A stretch of DNA of 11,134 bases, taken from positions 1 through 11,134 of the forward strand of contig CAJZGQ010000026.1 in assembly GCA_916048115.1 (NCBI GenBank), given 5' to 3'. Below are positions 1 to 6,215 of the stretch, in pieces. The translations under genes and the position numbers were made by a program. The notes below the pieces were generated by a model that saw only the letters and a program-made list of their open reading frames with translations, had not been told where the DNA came from and did no database searches. Each line of letters opens with the position of its first letter. The stretch's first letter is position 1. Source of the DNA: an uncultured Streptococcus sp. (GTDB taxonomy: Bacteria; Bacillota; Bacilli; Lactobacillales; Streptococcaceae).

Positions 1-25
1 TCCCTACACGACGCTCTTCCGATCT
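1..25 (+). other. Untrimmed Illumina TruSeq read-1 adapter at contig end
   Basis: These 25 bases are identical to the 3' end of the standard Illumina TruSeq universal/read-1 adapter, which ends in GCTCTTCCGATCT. They are not streptococcal DNA. The orientation is that of adapter followed directly by insert, so genomic sequence begins at base 26. The boundary coincides with the end of a comFC codon (the Ile codon on the minus strand at 28-26), and translation past it would add adapter-encoded residues. Any ORF or homology match extending into 1-25 should be ignored. Confidence 0.97.
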
Positions 26-682
26 AATTGAAAATGTCTTTATTTCTTTCACACCTTTTTCAATTAACAGGCGCTTCATTAATTCGATTGTTTTGCCAGT
101 TGTGTATATATCATCGAAGATAAGATACTTTTGCTTTATTGGAACTTCTTCTTTTAATTGAAAATGTTGAGAGGTTTTTAATCTTTCTTCTCTTGTTTTT
201 TTTGATTGTGCCAAGCTGTCTTCTTTTTGAAATAGAGTGCTGTACTTTATTTCTGCAAAATCTAGTATAGTCGAGACTTGATTGAATCCTCTCTCCTGCT
301 TTTTTTCATGGCTAATTGGAGTTGATATTATTGTATAGTTTTTATACTTTTTCAACGCTTTTTTGATGTCACTTGCAAATACCATTCCTAACAAACGATC
401 TCCTTCAAATTTATATCGTTTGAAATAGTCTTTCATTGCTCCATTATATCTATATAAAGCTTCATGTTGAACAGTATTTCCTTTGTCTTCCCAGTACTCA
501 CAATCTTTACATACTTTCTCCTCCTTATCTTTAAAGCACCTAGGACAATGAATTTCACCAATTTGTTCGAAGTTTTCTTTGCATTCTTTACAAATCAATT
601 TTTCTTGTTGATTTATAAAAATAAGATCTGTGAAATGTTCACTAGTTTTTAACTCTTTATTACAAAGCAGACATTCTTTCAA
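26..682 (-). CDS. comFC: ComFC/CflB, phosphoribosyltransferase-like DNA-uptake protein (3' end missing)
   Basis: This is the late-competence protein ComFC (CflB in pneumococcus), a cytosolic partner of the ComFA ATPase needed for inward transport of transforming ssDNA. The frame gives 219 residues before the contig end. Eight cysteines in four CxxC pairs (4/7, 31/34, 46/49, 58/61) form two N-terminal zinc-ribbon-like modules. The rest is a type-I phosphoribosyltransferase fold, with ERGFNQ at 130-135, KKTREERL at 161-168 and the PRPP-loop motif DDIYTTGKT at 190-198. The start is a TTG at 682-680 that overlaps the comFA stop in a TTGA arrangement. It is fixed by a perfect AGGAGG (690-695) 7 nt upstream. 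Streptococcal ComFC is about 220 residues, so probably only the last one or few residues and the stop are lost to the adapter junction. Codon use is rich in ATA (8) and AGA, unlike cysK nearby. The family and start calls are firm; the exact C-terminus is not visible. Confidence 0.93.
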
Positions 683-1977
683 AATCCAGCCTCCTGATTC
701 ATTTGTTTTATTTCCTTGATTGCTTTTTTCATTTCTTTTGTTATTCCATCTGATAGAAAGAGTAATTTACCTGTTGGTCTTTCTTTGCTACGTCCAACTC
801 TTCCTGAGATTTGTACAAGGGCACTTTTCGTAAACAAGCGATGGTTGCTTTCTAAAACAAAAACATCTACAAGCGGAAAGGTCACTCCTCTTTCTAGAAT
901 AGTAGTCGAGACTAGTATTGTTTTTTCTTTATTTCTAAATTCTTCTACAATTCTCAAGCGATCCTGTGTCTGAGAGGATACAAAACCTACTTTTTCTTTC
1001 GGAAAGTATTTTTTTATATTCTCTTTAAATTGTTGTCCTAATTCAATTTCAGATACAAAGATTAACAATGGGTAGTGAGTCCGTCTTTGCTTCTTGATTA
1101 GTTCCAATAGTTCGTAGGGGATTCTTCCTTTTTCTATTTTTTCTCTCATTTTCGATACCCATTTTATTTCTGGAACCACTAGTGGGTTCCCATGGAACCG
1201 TCTTGGAAGACTATAACGGATGATTTCTTTTTTCTTAACCTTTTTATCTAACTCATCTGTAGAGGTTGCTGTTAAATAAAGGGTGTTCCCTTCTTTTTTT
1301 ATCGCATTCTGAGCTGCTTTGTATAACATAGGATTATCCACAAAGGGAAAAGCGTCGACCTCATCTATAATAAGGAGATCAAAGGCCTGATAAAACTTTA
1401 ACAATTGGTGAGTGGTTGCGATTACCAAAGGTGTTCTAAAATAGGGGTCCGATTCCCCATGAAGCAACGATATCGAACAGGAAAAATCTTCCTTCATCCT
1501 TCCGTACAGTTCGATACAGACATCGATTCTTGGGGTAGCAATACAAACTGCTTGTCCACTCTTGATCGCTGTTGCTACAACCTGGTACATCATTTCCGTT
1601 TTCCCAGCTCCTGTCACAGCATGTACCAAGGCATTTTTTCCTTCTTTAACTGCTTTAATGAGACCATCTGATACCTCTTGTTGATAGGAAGTCAAGGTTC
1701 CTTTCCAGTTTAACACCTCTTGTCCTTCAAAGTCTTGCTGTGCAATAGCATAAAGTTTTTGATCACTCCGGATCCTTCCCAATTGGATACAAGCTCTACA
1801 ATACAGGACCTCTTCACTCAACTTCCAAAGTTTTTGATCAATCATACTGCCACATCGAAAACATTGGTACCTTCCATTTTGTTTTTCTATAGTTGGGAGT
1901 TCTTGGGCCATTTCTTTTAAATCGTCTGTCATCTGACTCTCTGTTAAGAGTCTTCCATAAGCATCTTCTATCTTCAT
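679..1977 (-). CDS. comFA: ComFA/CflA, DEAD-like DNA translocase ATPase of competence
   Basis: This is an ATP-dependent helicase-like motor thought to drive single-stranded DNA through the ComEC channel during transformation, acting on the cytosolic face of the membrane with ComFC. From the ATG at 1977 the protein is 432 residues, the length I remember for pneumococcal CflA. It has a four-cysteine zinc finger (C39, C42, C60, C63), a Walker A motif AVTGAGKT at 120-127, a Walker B/motif II DEVD at 205-208, motif III TATS, and motif VI QISGRVGR at 389-396. The frame stays open upstream to 2064, but those 29 extra residues overlap the yigZ start and the cin-box and do not look conserved. There is no Shine-Dalgarno before 1977, only a cin-box 7 nt away, so the mRNA may be leaderless. 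It is first in an operon with comFC (4-nt overlap) and is expected to be SigX-dependent. Confidence 0.95.
   Translation of the reverse strand: MKIEDAYGRLLTESQMTDDLKEMAQELPTIEKQNGRYQCFRCGSMIDQKLWKLSEEVLYCRACIQLGRIRSDQKLYAIAQQDFEGQEVLNWKGTLTSYQQEVSDGLIKAVKEGKNALVHAVTGAGKTEMMYQVVATAIKSGQAVCIATPRIDVCIELYGRMKEDFSCSISLLHGESDPYFRTPLVIATTHQLLKFYQAFDLLIIDEVDAFPFVDNPMLYKAAQNAIKKEGNTLYLTATSTDELDKKVKKKEIIRYSLPRRFHGNPLVVPEIKWVSKMREKIEKGRIPYELLELIKKQRRTHYPLLIFVSEIELGQQFKENIKKYFPKEKVGFVSSQTQDRLRIVEEFRNKEKTILVSTTILERGVTFPLVDVFVLESNHRLFTKSALVQISGRVGRSKERPTGKLLFLSDGITKEMKKAIKEIKQMNQEAGF
690..695 (-). promoter_or_regulatory. Shine-Dalgarno of comFC, inside the end of comFA
   Basis: A consensus AGGAGG lies within the last codons of comFA, 7 nt upstream of the TTG at 682. 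It is the reason for choosing the TTG as the comFC start. The first in-frame ATG is at residue 83, well past the zinc cysteines, and cannot be the true start. Confidence 0.85.
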
Positions 1978-1984
1978 ACTTATC

Positions 1985-1992
1985 AATTCGTA
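1985..1992 (-). promoter_or_regulatory. Putative SigX (ComX) cin-box for comFA-comFC
   Basis: The minus strand reads TACGAATT preceded by a T run (TTTTTACGAATT). This matches 7 of 8 bases of the streptococcal late-competence combox/cin-box TACGAATA, which is typically preceded by T residues. It lies 7 nt upstream of the comFA ATG at 1977. A cin-box acts as a -10-like element, so the predicted transcript start falls at or next to the start codon. The promoter assignment follows from the known SigX control of comF genes; the exact transcript start is inferred. Confidence 0.75.
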
Positions 1993-1996
1993 AAAA

Positions 1997-2026
1997 TTGG
2001 AGAAAATCATTCTTTTTTTGTAAAAT
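1997..2026 (+). promoter_or_regulatory. Candidate sigma-A promoter of yigZ
   Basis: TTGGAG (1997-2002) and TAAAAT (2021-2026) are separated by 18 bases, with a T run between them. The -10 ends only 6 bases before the yigZ ATG at 2033, so a start site about 7 nt downstream would produce a leaderless message. Both hexamers deviate from consensus, so this is tentative. No better promoter is visible in the 55-base gap between the two divergent starts. Confidence 0.4.
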
Positions 2027-2032
2027 AAGAAT

Positions 2033-2674
2033 ATGGAATATATTACATTTAAAGAGAACGGCACTGTTCAAGAAGAAATCAAAAAATCGAAATTCATTTG
2101 TCATGTTAAACGCGTCTCTTCTGAAGAGGAAGCTAGAGATTTTATCAACGCGATCAAAAAGGAACACTACAAGGCCACACATAACTGTTCTGCTTTCATC
2201 ATTGGAGAACATAGCGATATTAAACGGACTAGTGACGATGGTGAACCTAGTGGTACAGCGGGTGTACCGATGTTGGGAGTTTTAGAGAATCATCACATCA
2301 CTAATAGTTGTGTTGTGGTTACCCGCTATTTTGGAGGCATTAAATTGGGTGCTGGCGGTCTGATTCGTGCATACGCTGGAAGTGTGGCTCAAGCAGTTCG
2401 AGAGATTGGACTTGTAGAAATCAAGGAGCAAGTTGTTCTTGGGATCACACTTTCTTATTCCCAATACCAAGAATTTGCTAATTTCTTAAAAGACAACAAA
2501 TTGGTAGAACAAGATCCGATGTTTACAGATCGGGTGGCGACAACTATTTTTGTAGACAAAGAAGACACCAGTTCTATCACAGCTGCTTTAGTCGAATTTT
2601 ATAATGGGAAAATCCTTATAGAAGATCAAGGAATTCGCGAGATTGAAGTACCCCTACTTTCTGTAGAAAAATAA
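2033..2674 (+). CDS. yigZ: YigZ/IMPACT family protein (UPF0029 plus DUF1949)
   Basis: This is a 213-residue cytosolic protein of the widespread YigZ family, related to the N-terminal part of eukaryotic IMPACT. The E. coli structure suggested nucleic-acid binding, but no clear bacterial function is established. The signature stretch with SDDGEPSGTAG at 67-77 lies in the N-terminal UPF0029 domain (about 15-125), followed by RYFGGIKLGAGGL and a C-terminal ferredoxin-like DUF1949 domain (about 140-205). The N-terminus agrees with remembered pneumococcal homologues, which supports the ATG at 2033 despite the absence of a Shine-Dalgarno. It is divergent from the competence genes comFA-comFC, an arrangement conserved in streptococci, but nothing in the sequence ties it to competence. 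An intrinsic terminator follows 7 bases after the stop. Confidence 0.93.
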   Translation: MEYITFKENGTVQEEIKKSKFICHVKRVSSEEEARDFINAIKKEHYKATHNCSAFIIGEHSDIKRTSDDGEPSGTAGVPMLGVLENHHITNSCVVVTRYFGGIKLGAGGLIRAYAGSVAQAVREIGLVEIKEQVVLGITLSYSQYQEFANFLKDNKLVEQDPMFTDRVATTIFVDKEDTSSITAALVEFYNGKILIEDQGIREIEVPLLSVEK

Positions 2675-2680
2675 TCAAAG

Positions 2681-2708
2681 AAACTACCGGCAACGATAGT
2701 TTTTTTTT
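2681..2708 (+). terminator. Rho-independent terminator after yigZ
   Basis: Arms 2681-2689 (AAACTACCG) and 2694-2702 (CGATAGTTT) pair over 9 positions with one C/A mismatch, closed by a GCAA (GNRA) tetraloop. A run of nine T follows through 2708. It ends yigZ transcription before the cysK promoter. Confidence 0.8.
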
Positions 2709-2732
2709 ATCACACCCATAAAATTTCTATAT

Positions 2733-2761
2733 TTTACATTCTTCCCACAAGAGACTATACT
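2733..2761 (+). promoter_or_regulatory. Sigma-A promoter of cysK
   Basis: TTTACA (2733-2738) and TATACT (2756-2761) are separated by exactly 17 bases, each one base off consensus. A start near 2768 leaves a leader of about 30 nt. That leader contains a TGAGG Shine-Dalgarno at 2787-2791, 6 nt before the ATG. This is the best housekeeping promoter in the window. Confidence 0.82.
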
Positions 2762-2797
2762 TGTTAGTATCAAGAAAACCTAGAACTGAGGTATATT

Positions 2798-3721
2798 ATG
2801 GCTATTTATGAAAATATTACAGAATTGATTGGGAACACTCCGATTGTCAAATTGAACCGTCTTGTTCCTGAAGGAGCTGCAGATGTCTATGTCAAACTCG
2901 AAGCCTTCAACCCTGGATCATCGGTTAAAGACCGGATTGCTTTAAGCATGATTGAAAAAGCTGAAGCAGATGGCTTGATCAAACCAGGTGATACCATTGT
3001 CGAAGCAACTAGTGGAAACACTGGGATTGGTTTATCATGGGTTGGTGCAGCTAAAGGCTATAAAGTTGTGATTGTCATGCCTGAAACCATGAGTGTGGAA
3101 CGTCGTAAAATCATCCAAGCCTATGGAGCTGAACTCGTTTTGACTCCTGGAAGTGAAGGAATGAAAGGTGCCATCGCTAAAGCTGAAGCAATCGCTGCAG
3201 AAAGAAATGGCTTCCTTCCTCTTCAATTTGAAAACCCTGCTAACCCAGAGGTACACGAGAGAACAACAGGACAAGAAATCGTTGATGCCTTTGGAAAAGA
3301 TGGTTTAGATGCTTTTGTCGCAGGTGTTGGTACTGGTGGTACTGTTTCTGGTATTTCTCATACTTTGAAAAAGAACAATCCTGCTGTCAAAGTCTATGCC
3401 GTTGAAGCCAATGAATCTGCGGTCCTTTCTGGCGAAAAACCTGGACCACATAAAATCCAAGGTATTTCAGCAGGTTTTATTCCAAACACTTTAGACACTA
3501 ACGCATATGATGGTGTTCGTCGTGTATCTTCAGAAGAAGCTTTCGAACTTGCACGCGCTATCGGTGGAACTGAAGGATTCTTAGTCGGTATCTCAAGCGC
3601 AGCTGCTATCTATGCTGCTATTGAAGTCGCAAAAGAATTAGGTAGCGGTAAAAAAGTTCTTGCCCTTGCACCAGATAATGGGGAACGTTACCTTTCCACT
3701 ACTCTTTACGAATTTGAATAA
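2798..3721 (+). CDS. cysK: O-acetylserine sulfhydrylase (cysteine synthase A)
   Basis: This PLP enzyme makes L-cysteine and acetate from O-acetyl-L-serine and sulfide in the cytosol. The 307 residues are normal length. The PLP-binding lysine is K44 in [14 protein letters not shown] (71-78) is the substrate/PLP loop, GVGTGGT (176-182) binds the PLP phosphate, and the C-terminal [10 protein letters not shown] segment closes the family pattern. A CysM-type enzyme or cystathionine beta-synthase is less likely, because the lysine and Asn-loop signatures are CysK-like and there is no CBS domain. It is monocistronic, with its own promoter upstream and a strong terminator downstream. The flanking genes are not sulfur genes, so regulation must come from its own promoter region, where a possible LysR-type site is noted in the findings. 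Confidence 0.96.
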   Translation: MAIYENITELIGNTPIVKLNRLVPEGAADVYVKLEAFNPGSSVKDRIALSMIEKAEADGLIKPGDTIVEATSGNTGIGLSWVGAAKGYKVVIVMPETMSVERRKIIQAYGAELVLTPGSEGMKGAIAKAEAIAAERNGFLPLQFENPANPEVHERTTGQEIVDAFGKDGLDAFVAGVGTGGTVSGISHTLKKNNPAVKVYAVEANESAVLSGEKPGPHKIQGISAGFIPNTLDTNAYDGVRRVSSEEAFELARAIGGTEGFLVGISSAAAIYAAIEVAKELGSGKKVLALAPDNGERYLSTTLYEFE

Positions 3722-3733
3722 CTCACTATACCA

Positions 3734-3778
3734 AAAAACTTCGGTAGGTTTCATCAACCTATCGAAGTTTTTATTTTT
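3734..3778. terminator. Bidirectional terminator between cysK and the S1-domain gene
   Basis: Arms 3734-3750 and 3756-3772 give a 17-bp stem with a single G/T wobble and a 5-base loop (TCATC). On the plus strand a T-rich tail follows (five T, an A, then more T). On the minus strand the stem ends in TTTTTT. The convergent genes on either side share it. The right arm overlaps the first two listed bases (3771-3772) of the S1 gene's stop codon. Confidence 0.93.
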
Positions 3779-4136
3779 TTTCTTGTTTGCTAAAGAATGC
3801 TTTTCCTTCTTTGACCCAGGTTGGCATCTGTTGAGCTAAGGGAGCAAAACCACTTTTGTTGCGGTCATTTGAAAAACGATGGTGTCGAATACTTCGTTGC
3901 GGCGTTTCTTCTAAGGTTCTCAAAGAAAGACTGGCTTTCTTAGAATATTCATCAACATCGATGACTTGGACAAAGACTTTCTCTCCAATCGAAAGAATAT
4001 CATGAATATTACTTACATAGCCACTTCGAATCTCTGAGATATGAATCAAGCCTGTGACACCCGACTCTAGTTCAACAAAGGCTCCATAAGGTTGAATGCC
4101 TGTGATGGTTCCTTCTAACTTATCTCCAATTTTCAT
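3771..4136 (-). CDS. cvfD: S1-domain RNA-binding protein, CvfD/GSP13-like regulator
   Basis: This is a 121-residue single-S1-domain protein. The S1 OB-fold covers about residues 1-75, with the typical pattern GTITGIQPYGAFVEL, GLIHISEI and KASLSLR. A basic tail (about 76-121) carries RHHRFSN and ends in KQEKK. Homologues are B. subtilis YugI/GSP13 and pneumococcal CvfD, described as a post-transcriptional regulator affecting cold adaptation and virulence; assigning that role here is by homology and context. I chose the ATG at 4136, not a TTG at 4148, because GAGG (4143-4146) sits 6 nt before it and the protein then starts MKIGD. The upstream HAD-cyclophilin stop is 1 nt away (TAA A ATG), so translation is probably coupled. 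It is the last gene of the minus-strand block, followed immediately by the shared terminator. Confidence 0.88.
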   Translation of the reverse strand: MKIGDKLEGTITGIQPYGAFVELESGVTGLIHISEIRSGYVSNIHDILSIGEKVFVQVIDVDEYSKKASLSLRTLEETPQRSIRHHRFSNDRNKSGFAPLAQQMPTWVKEGKAFFSKQEKK

Positions 4137-4137
4137 T

Positions 4138-5538
4138 TTAGTCCTCAATTTCGATGGTTTGAATCACGACATCTTCTACTGGCTTATCCATCATACCTGT
4201 CTCAACAGCCGCAATCTCATCCAATACCACAAATGAAGCTTCATCCATCAATTGTCCAAATACGGTATGGCGTTGATCTAGGTGAGGAGTTCCTCCTTCT
4301 GTCGTATAGATTTCAGCAATTTCTTCAGGCCAGCCACCGCGGACCAATTCCTTTTTCGAATATGGGAGATGTTGATTTTGTACAATAAAGAATTGGCTAC
4401 CATTTGTGTTTGATCCAGCATTTGCCATCGAAAGGGCTCCGCGAATATTGTACAGTTCTTTTGAAAATTCGTCTTCGAAGCTCTCACCATAGATGGATTC
4501 ACCACCCATACCTGTACCAGTAGGATCTCCCCCTTGGATCATAAAATCTTTAATAATCCGATGGAAAATGACACCATCATAATAGCCAGACTTAGCAAGA
4601 GCTACAAAGTTTGCAACTGTTTTTGGCGCTTGATCCGGGAACAATTGAATGTTCATCTCACCGTGATTGGTTTTGATCACAGCGACAGGACCGTCAACCG
4701 TAGCAAGTTCCAACTGTGGTAATGTCAATTCTTTTTCAACCATATTTAACTCCTCTAAGGCATAGAATATGCCATCTTCTTCTAGATTCTTAGTGATATA
4801 ATCAGCTTTTTCTTGTAACTCTGGGGCAGATTTTCCCATTGCGATACTAATTCCAGCGTAATCAAACAGTTCGAGATCATTTAATCCATCCCCAAATACT
4901 AAAACATTCTCTGGCTTCAAGCCCAAATGATTTACAAGATGAGAAACTCCTGAAGCTTTTGAAGCTTCAAAGCGAACAACATCTGACGAATGGGGATGCC
5001 ACGAAACTAGGCGCAAGTTCTCTTGCAAAGAAGGGGGCAACTCTAGCTCACTATCCTGTTCATCAAAGGTCCACATTTGGAAAATAGGTTCTTTCAAATG
5101 CAGATCTGGATCTACTGGTAAGTTTGGATAAATGATGTCAATAGCATCACTGATCAAGGGTGTCCGATTAGACAGGGCAGCTTGATGACTAGCCACTAAC
5201 CCATAATCAATCTCGGATTCTTTGGCCCAATCCACAAAAGAAGAAACGATTGCTTCATTGATTGGTGATTGGTAGATCACAGTTCCTTTTGTATCTTCTA
5301 TATAGGCACCGTTTAAGGTTACTAGAAAATCAGGCTTTAAGTCCATGATTTCAGGAACAACCCCAAAAATCCCTCTACCGGTTGCAATCCCTGTTCGGAT
5401 TCCTTTTTCTTTCAACTGATGAAAGACTTCTTTGACAGATTCTGGGATCAATCCAGTTTCTTTTGCACGTAATGTATCATCAATATCAAAAAAGACGATT
5501 TTAACTTTTTTGGCTTTATAACGTAATTTTGCGTCCAC
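4138..5538 (-). CDS. Cof-type HAD hydrolase fused to cyclophilin peptidyl-prolyl isomerase
   Basis: This is a 466-residue two-domain protein. Residues about 10-265 are a Cof/HAD-IIB phosphatase with motif I DIDDT (18-22), motif III lysine K194 and motif IV GDGLND (216-221). Residues about 283-466 are a cyclophilin with FHRIIKDFMIQGGDP (325-339), including catalytic Arg327, then SQFFI and HTVFGQ. All key residues of both domains are present, so both activities are expected; substrates are unknown. There is no signal peptide, so it should be cytosolic. I recognise this fusion as standard in streptococci. An upstream ATG at 5559 would add 7 residues, but the GTG at 5538 has a GGGGGAGA Shine-Dalgarno at 5542-5549 and gives the family length. 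The gene starts 44 bases after liaR with its own extended -10 promoter, and it runs into the S1-domain gene. Confidence 0.93.
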   Translation of the reverse strand: MDAKLRYKAKKVKIVFFDIDDTLRAKETGLIPESVKEVFHQLKEKGIRTGIATGRGIFGVVPEIMDLKPDFLVTLNGAYIEDTKGTVIYQSPINEAIVSSFVDWAKESEIDYGLVASHQAALSNRTPLISDAIDIIYPNLPVDPDLHLKEPIFQMWTFDEQDSELELPPSLQENLRLVSWHPHSSDVVRFEASKASGVSHLVNHLGLKPENVLVFGDGLNDLELFDYAGISIAMGKSAPELQEKADYITKNLEEDGIFYALEELNMVEKELTLPQLELATVDGPVAVIKTNHGEMNIQLFPDQAPKTVANFVALAKSGYYDGVIFHRIIKDFMIQGGDPTGTGMGGESIYGESFEDEFSKELYNIRGALSMANAGSNTNGSQFFIVQNQHLPYSKKELVRGGWPEEIAEIYTTEGGTPHLDQRHTVFGQLMDEASFVVLDEIAAVETGMMDKPVEDVVIQTIEIED

Positions 5539-5564
5539 TTGTCTCCCCCTTATGATCATGCTCT

Positions 5565-5573
5565 ATTATAGCA
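5565..5573 (-). promoter_or_regulatory. Extended -10 promoter for the HAD-cyclophilin/S1 genes
   Basis: The minus strand reads TGCTATAAT, a perfect extended -10 (TGnTATAAT), in the gap between the liaR stop (5583) and the GTG at 5538. No convincing -35 is present, which extended -10 promoters tolerate. A start near 5558 would give a leader of about 20 nt containing the Shine-Dalgarno, and would exclude the upstream ATG at 5559 from the message. No terminator separates liaR from this point, so read-through from the lia operon is also likely. Confidence 0.75.
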
Positions 5574-5582
5574 TGTTTCCTT

Positions 5583-6215
5583 TTAAAAATCTTCTTGATT
5601 CACCAGATGGTGTCGAAAGGCATAGACGACTGCTTGCGTCCGATCACTGACTTCTAATTTGGATAAGATGTTGGAGACATGGGTCTTCACTGTTTTTAAA
5701 GAAATGAATAGTTCATCTGCTATTCGTTGATTTTCATATCCTTTCGTCAATAAAGCCAGAATATCTCGTTCTCTAGCTGTCAAATCATCATGCAATTCAG
5801 CATGGTACTTTCGTGACTCAACTTTTTGACTAACTTCTGTCTCAATTGCAAATTCTCCCTTTGCAACCTTTCTGACAGCCTGTAAGATCTCAGTTGCTGA
5901 CGAGGTCTTTAAAATATACCCTTTTGCACCGGCATCTAAGACAGGGTAAATCTTTTCGTTATCTAAATAAGACGTCAAAATGACAATTTTAGCTTCCGGC
6001 CACTCTTTTAGGATGGCTAGAGTCGCATCGATTCCATTTAGCTCTGGCATCACAATATCCATGATGATGACGTCTGGTCTTTCTTTCAGCGCCAACTCCA
6101 CCCCTTCTTGCCCATTTTTCGCCTCTAAGACTTGCTCAATATCGGATTGCATGGACAAAAAGCTTTTCAATCCCAATCGGACCATTTCATGATCATCTAC
6201 TAATAATACTTTCAT
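5583..6215 (-). CDS. liaR: LiaR (VraR-type) response regulator, NarL/FixJ family
   Basis: This 210-residue DNA-binding response regulator belongs to the cell-envelope stress system that reacts to lipid-II-binding and other wall-active agents. The receiver domain (1-120) has the acidic pair D7/D8, phospho-acceptor D53 in IIMDIVMP, T at ILTS and K at YILK. The C-terminal LuxR-type helix-turn-helix begins at about 144 with DLTARERDILALL and contains the recognition segment SLKTVKTHVSNIL. The start overlaps the liaS stop by 4 nt (ATGA), and an AAGGAAA lies about 8 nt upstream. Identity as LiaR rather than another NarL regulator rests on the adjacent LiaF and LiaS. By analogy it probably activates its own operon. 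Confidence 0.95.
   Translation of the reverse strand: MKVLLVDDHEMVRLGLKSFLSMQSDIEQVLEAKNGQEGVELALKERPDVIIMDIVMPELNGIDATLAILKEWPEAKIVILTSYLDNEKIYPVLDAGAKGYILKTSSATEILQAVRKVAKGEFAIETEVSQKVESRKYHAELHDDLTARERDILALLTKGYENQRIADELFISLKTVKTHVSNILSKLEVSDRTQAVVYAFRHHLVNQEDF

Noticed and set aside
26..168. Twelve-base direct repeat AATTGAAAATGT at 26-37 and again near 157-168
   Set aside because: The copies are read in different frames of comFC and lie in AT-rich sequence. A chance match is likely, and it does not suggest misassembly because the comFC frame is intact through both.
716..973. Plus-strand open frame of 85 residues inside comFA, and similar plus-strand frames at 7313-7597, 7906-8226 and 8634-8846
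   Set aside because: They are antisense to conserved domains of comFA, liaF and stkP, with no ribosome site or family resemblance. The one at 7906-8226 is an antisense shadow of the serine-rich stkP tail.
1978..2064. Longer comFA reading frame beginning at an ATG at 2064
   Set aside because: The extra 29 residues run across the cin-box and the yigZ start, have no Shine-Dalgarno, and exceed the family length of about 432 residues.
1838..2285. Overlapping open frames of 124 residues (minus, 1838-2212) and 130 residues (plus, 1893-2285)
   Set aside because: Both lie across well-supported comFA and yigZ coding sequence in other frames and show no recognisable domain.
4137..4148. TTG at 4148 as start of the S1-domain protein
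   Set aside because: The TTG overlaps the Shine-Dalgarno GAGG that serves the ATG at 4136, and the protein from 4136 starts with the family's MKIGD-type N-terminus.
5539..5559. ATG at 5559 as start of the HAD-cyclophilin protein
   Set aside because: It lies at the predicted transcript start of the extended -10 promoter and has no ribosome site. The GTG at 5538 has a strong Shine-Dalgarno and gives the usual 466 residues.
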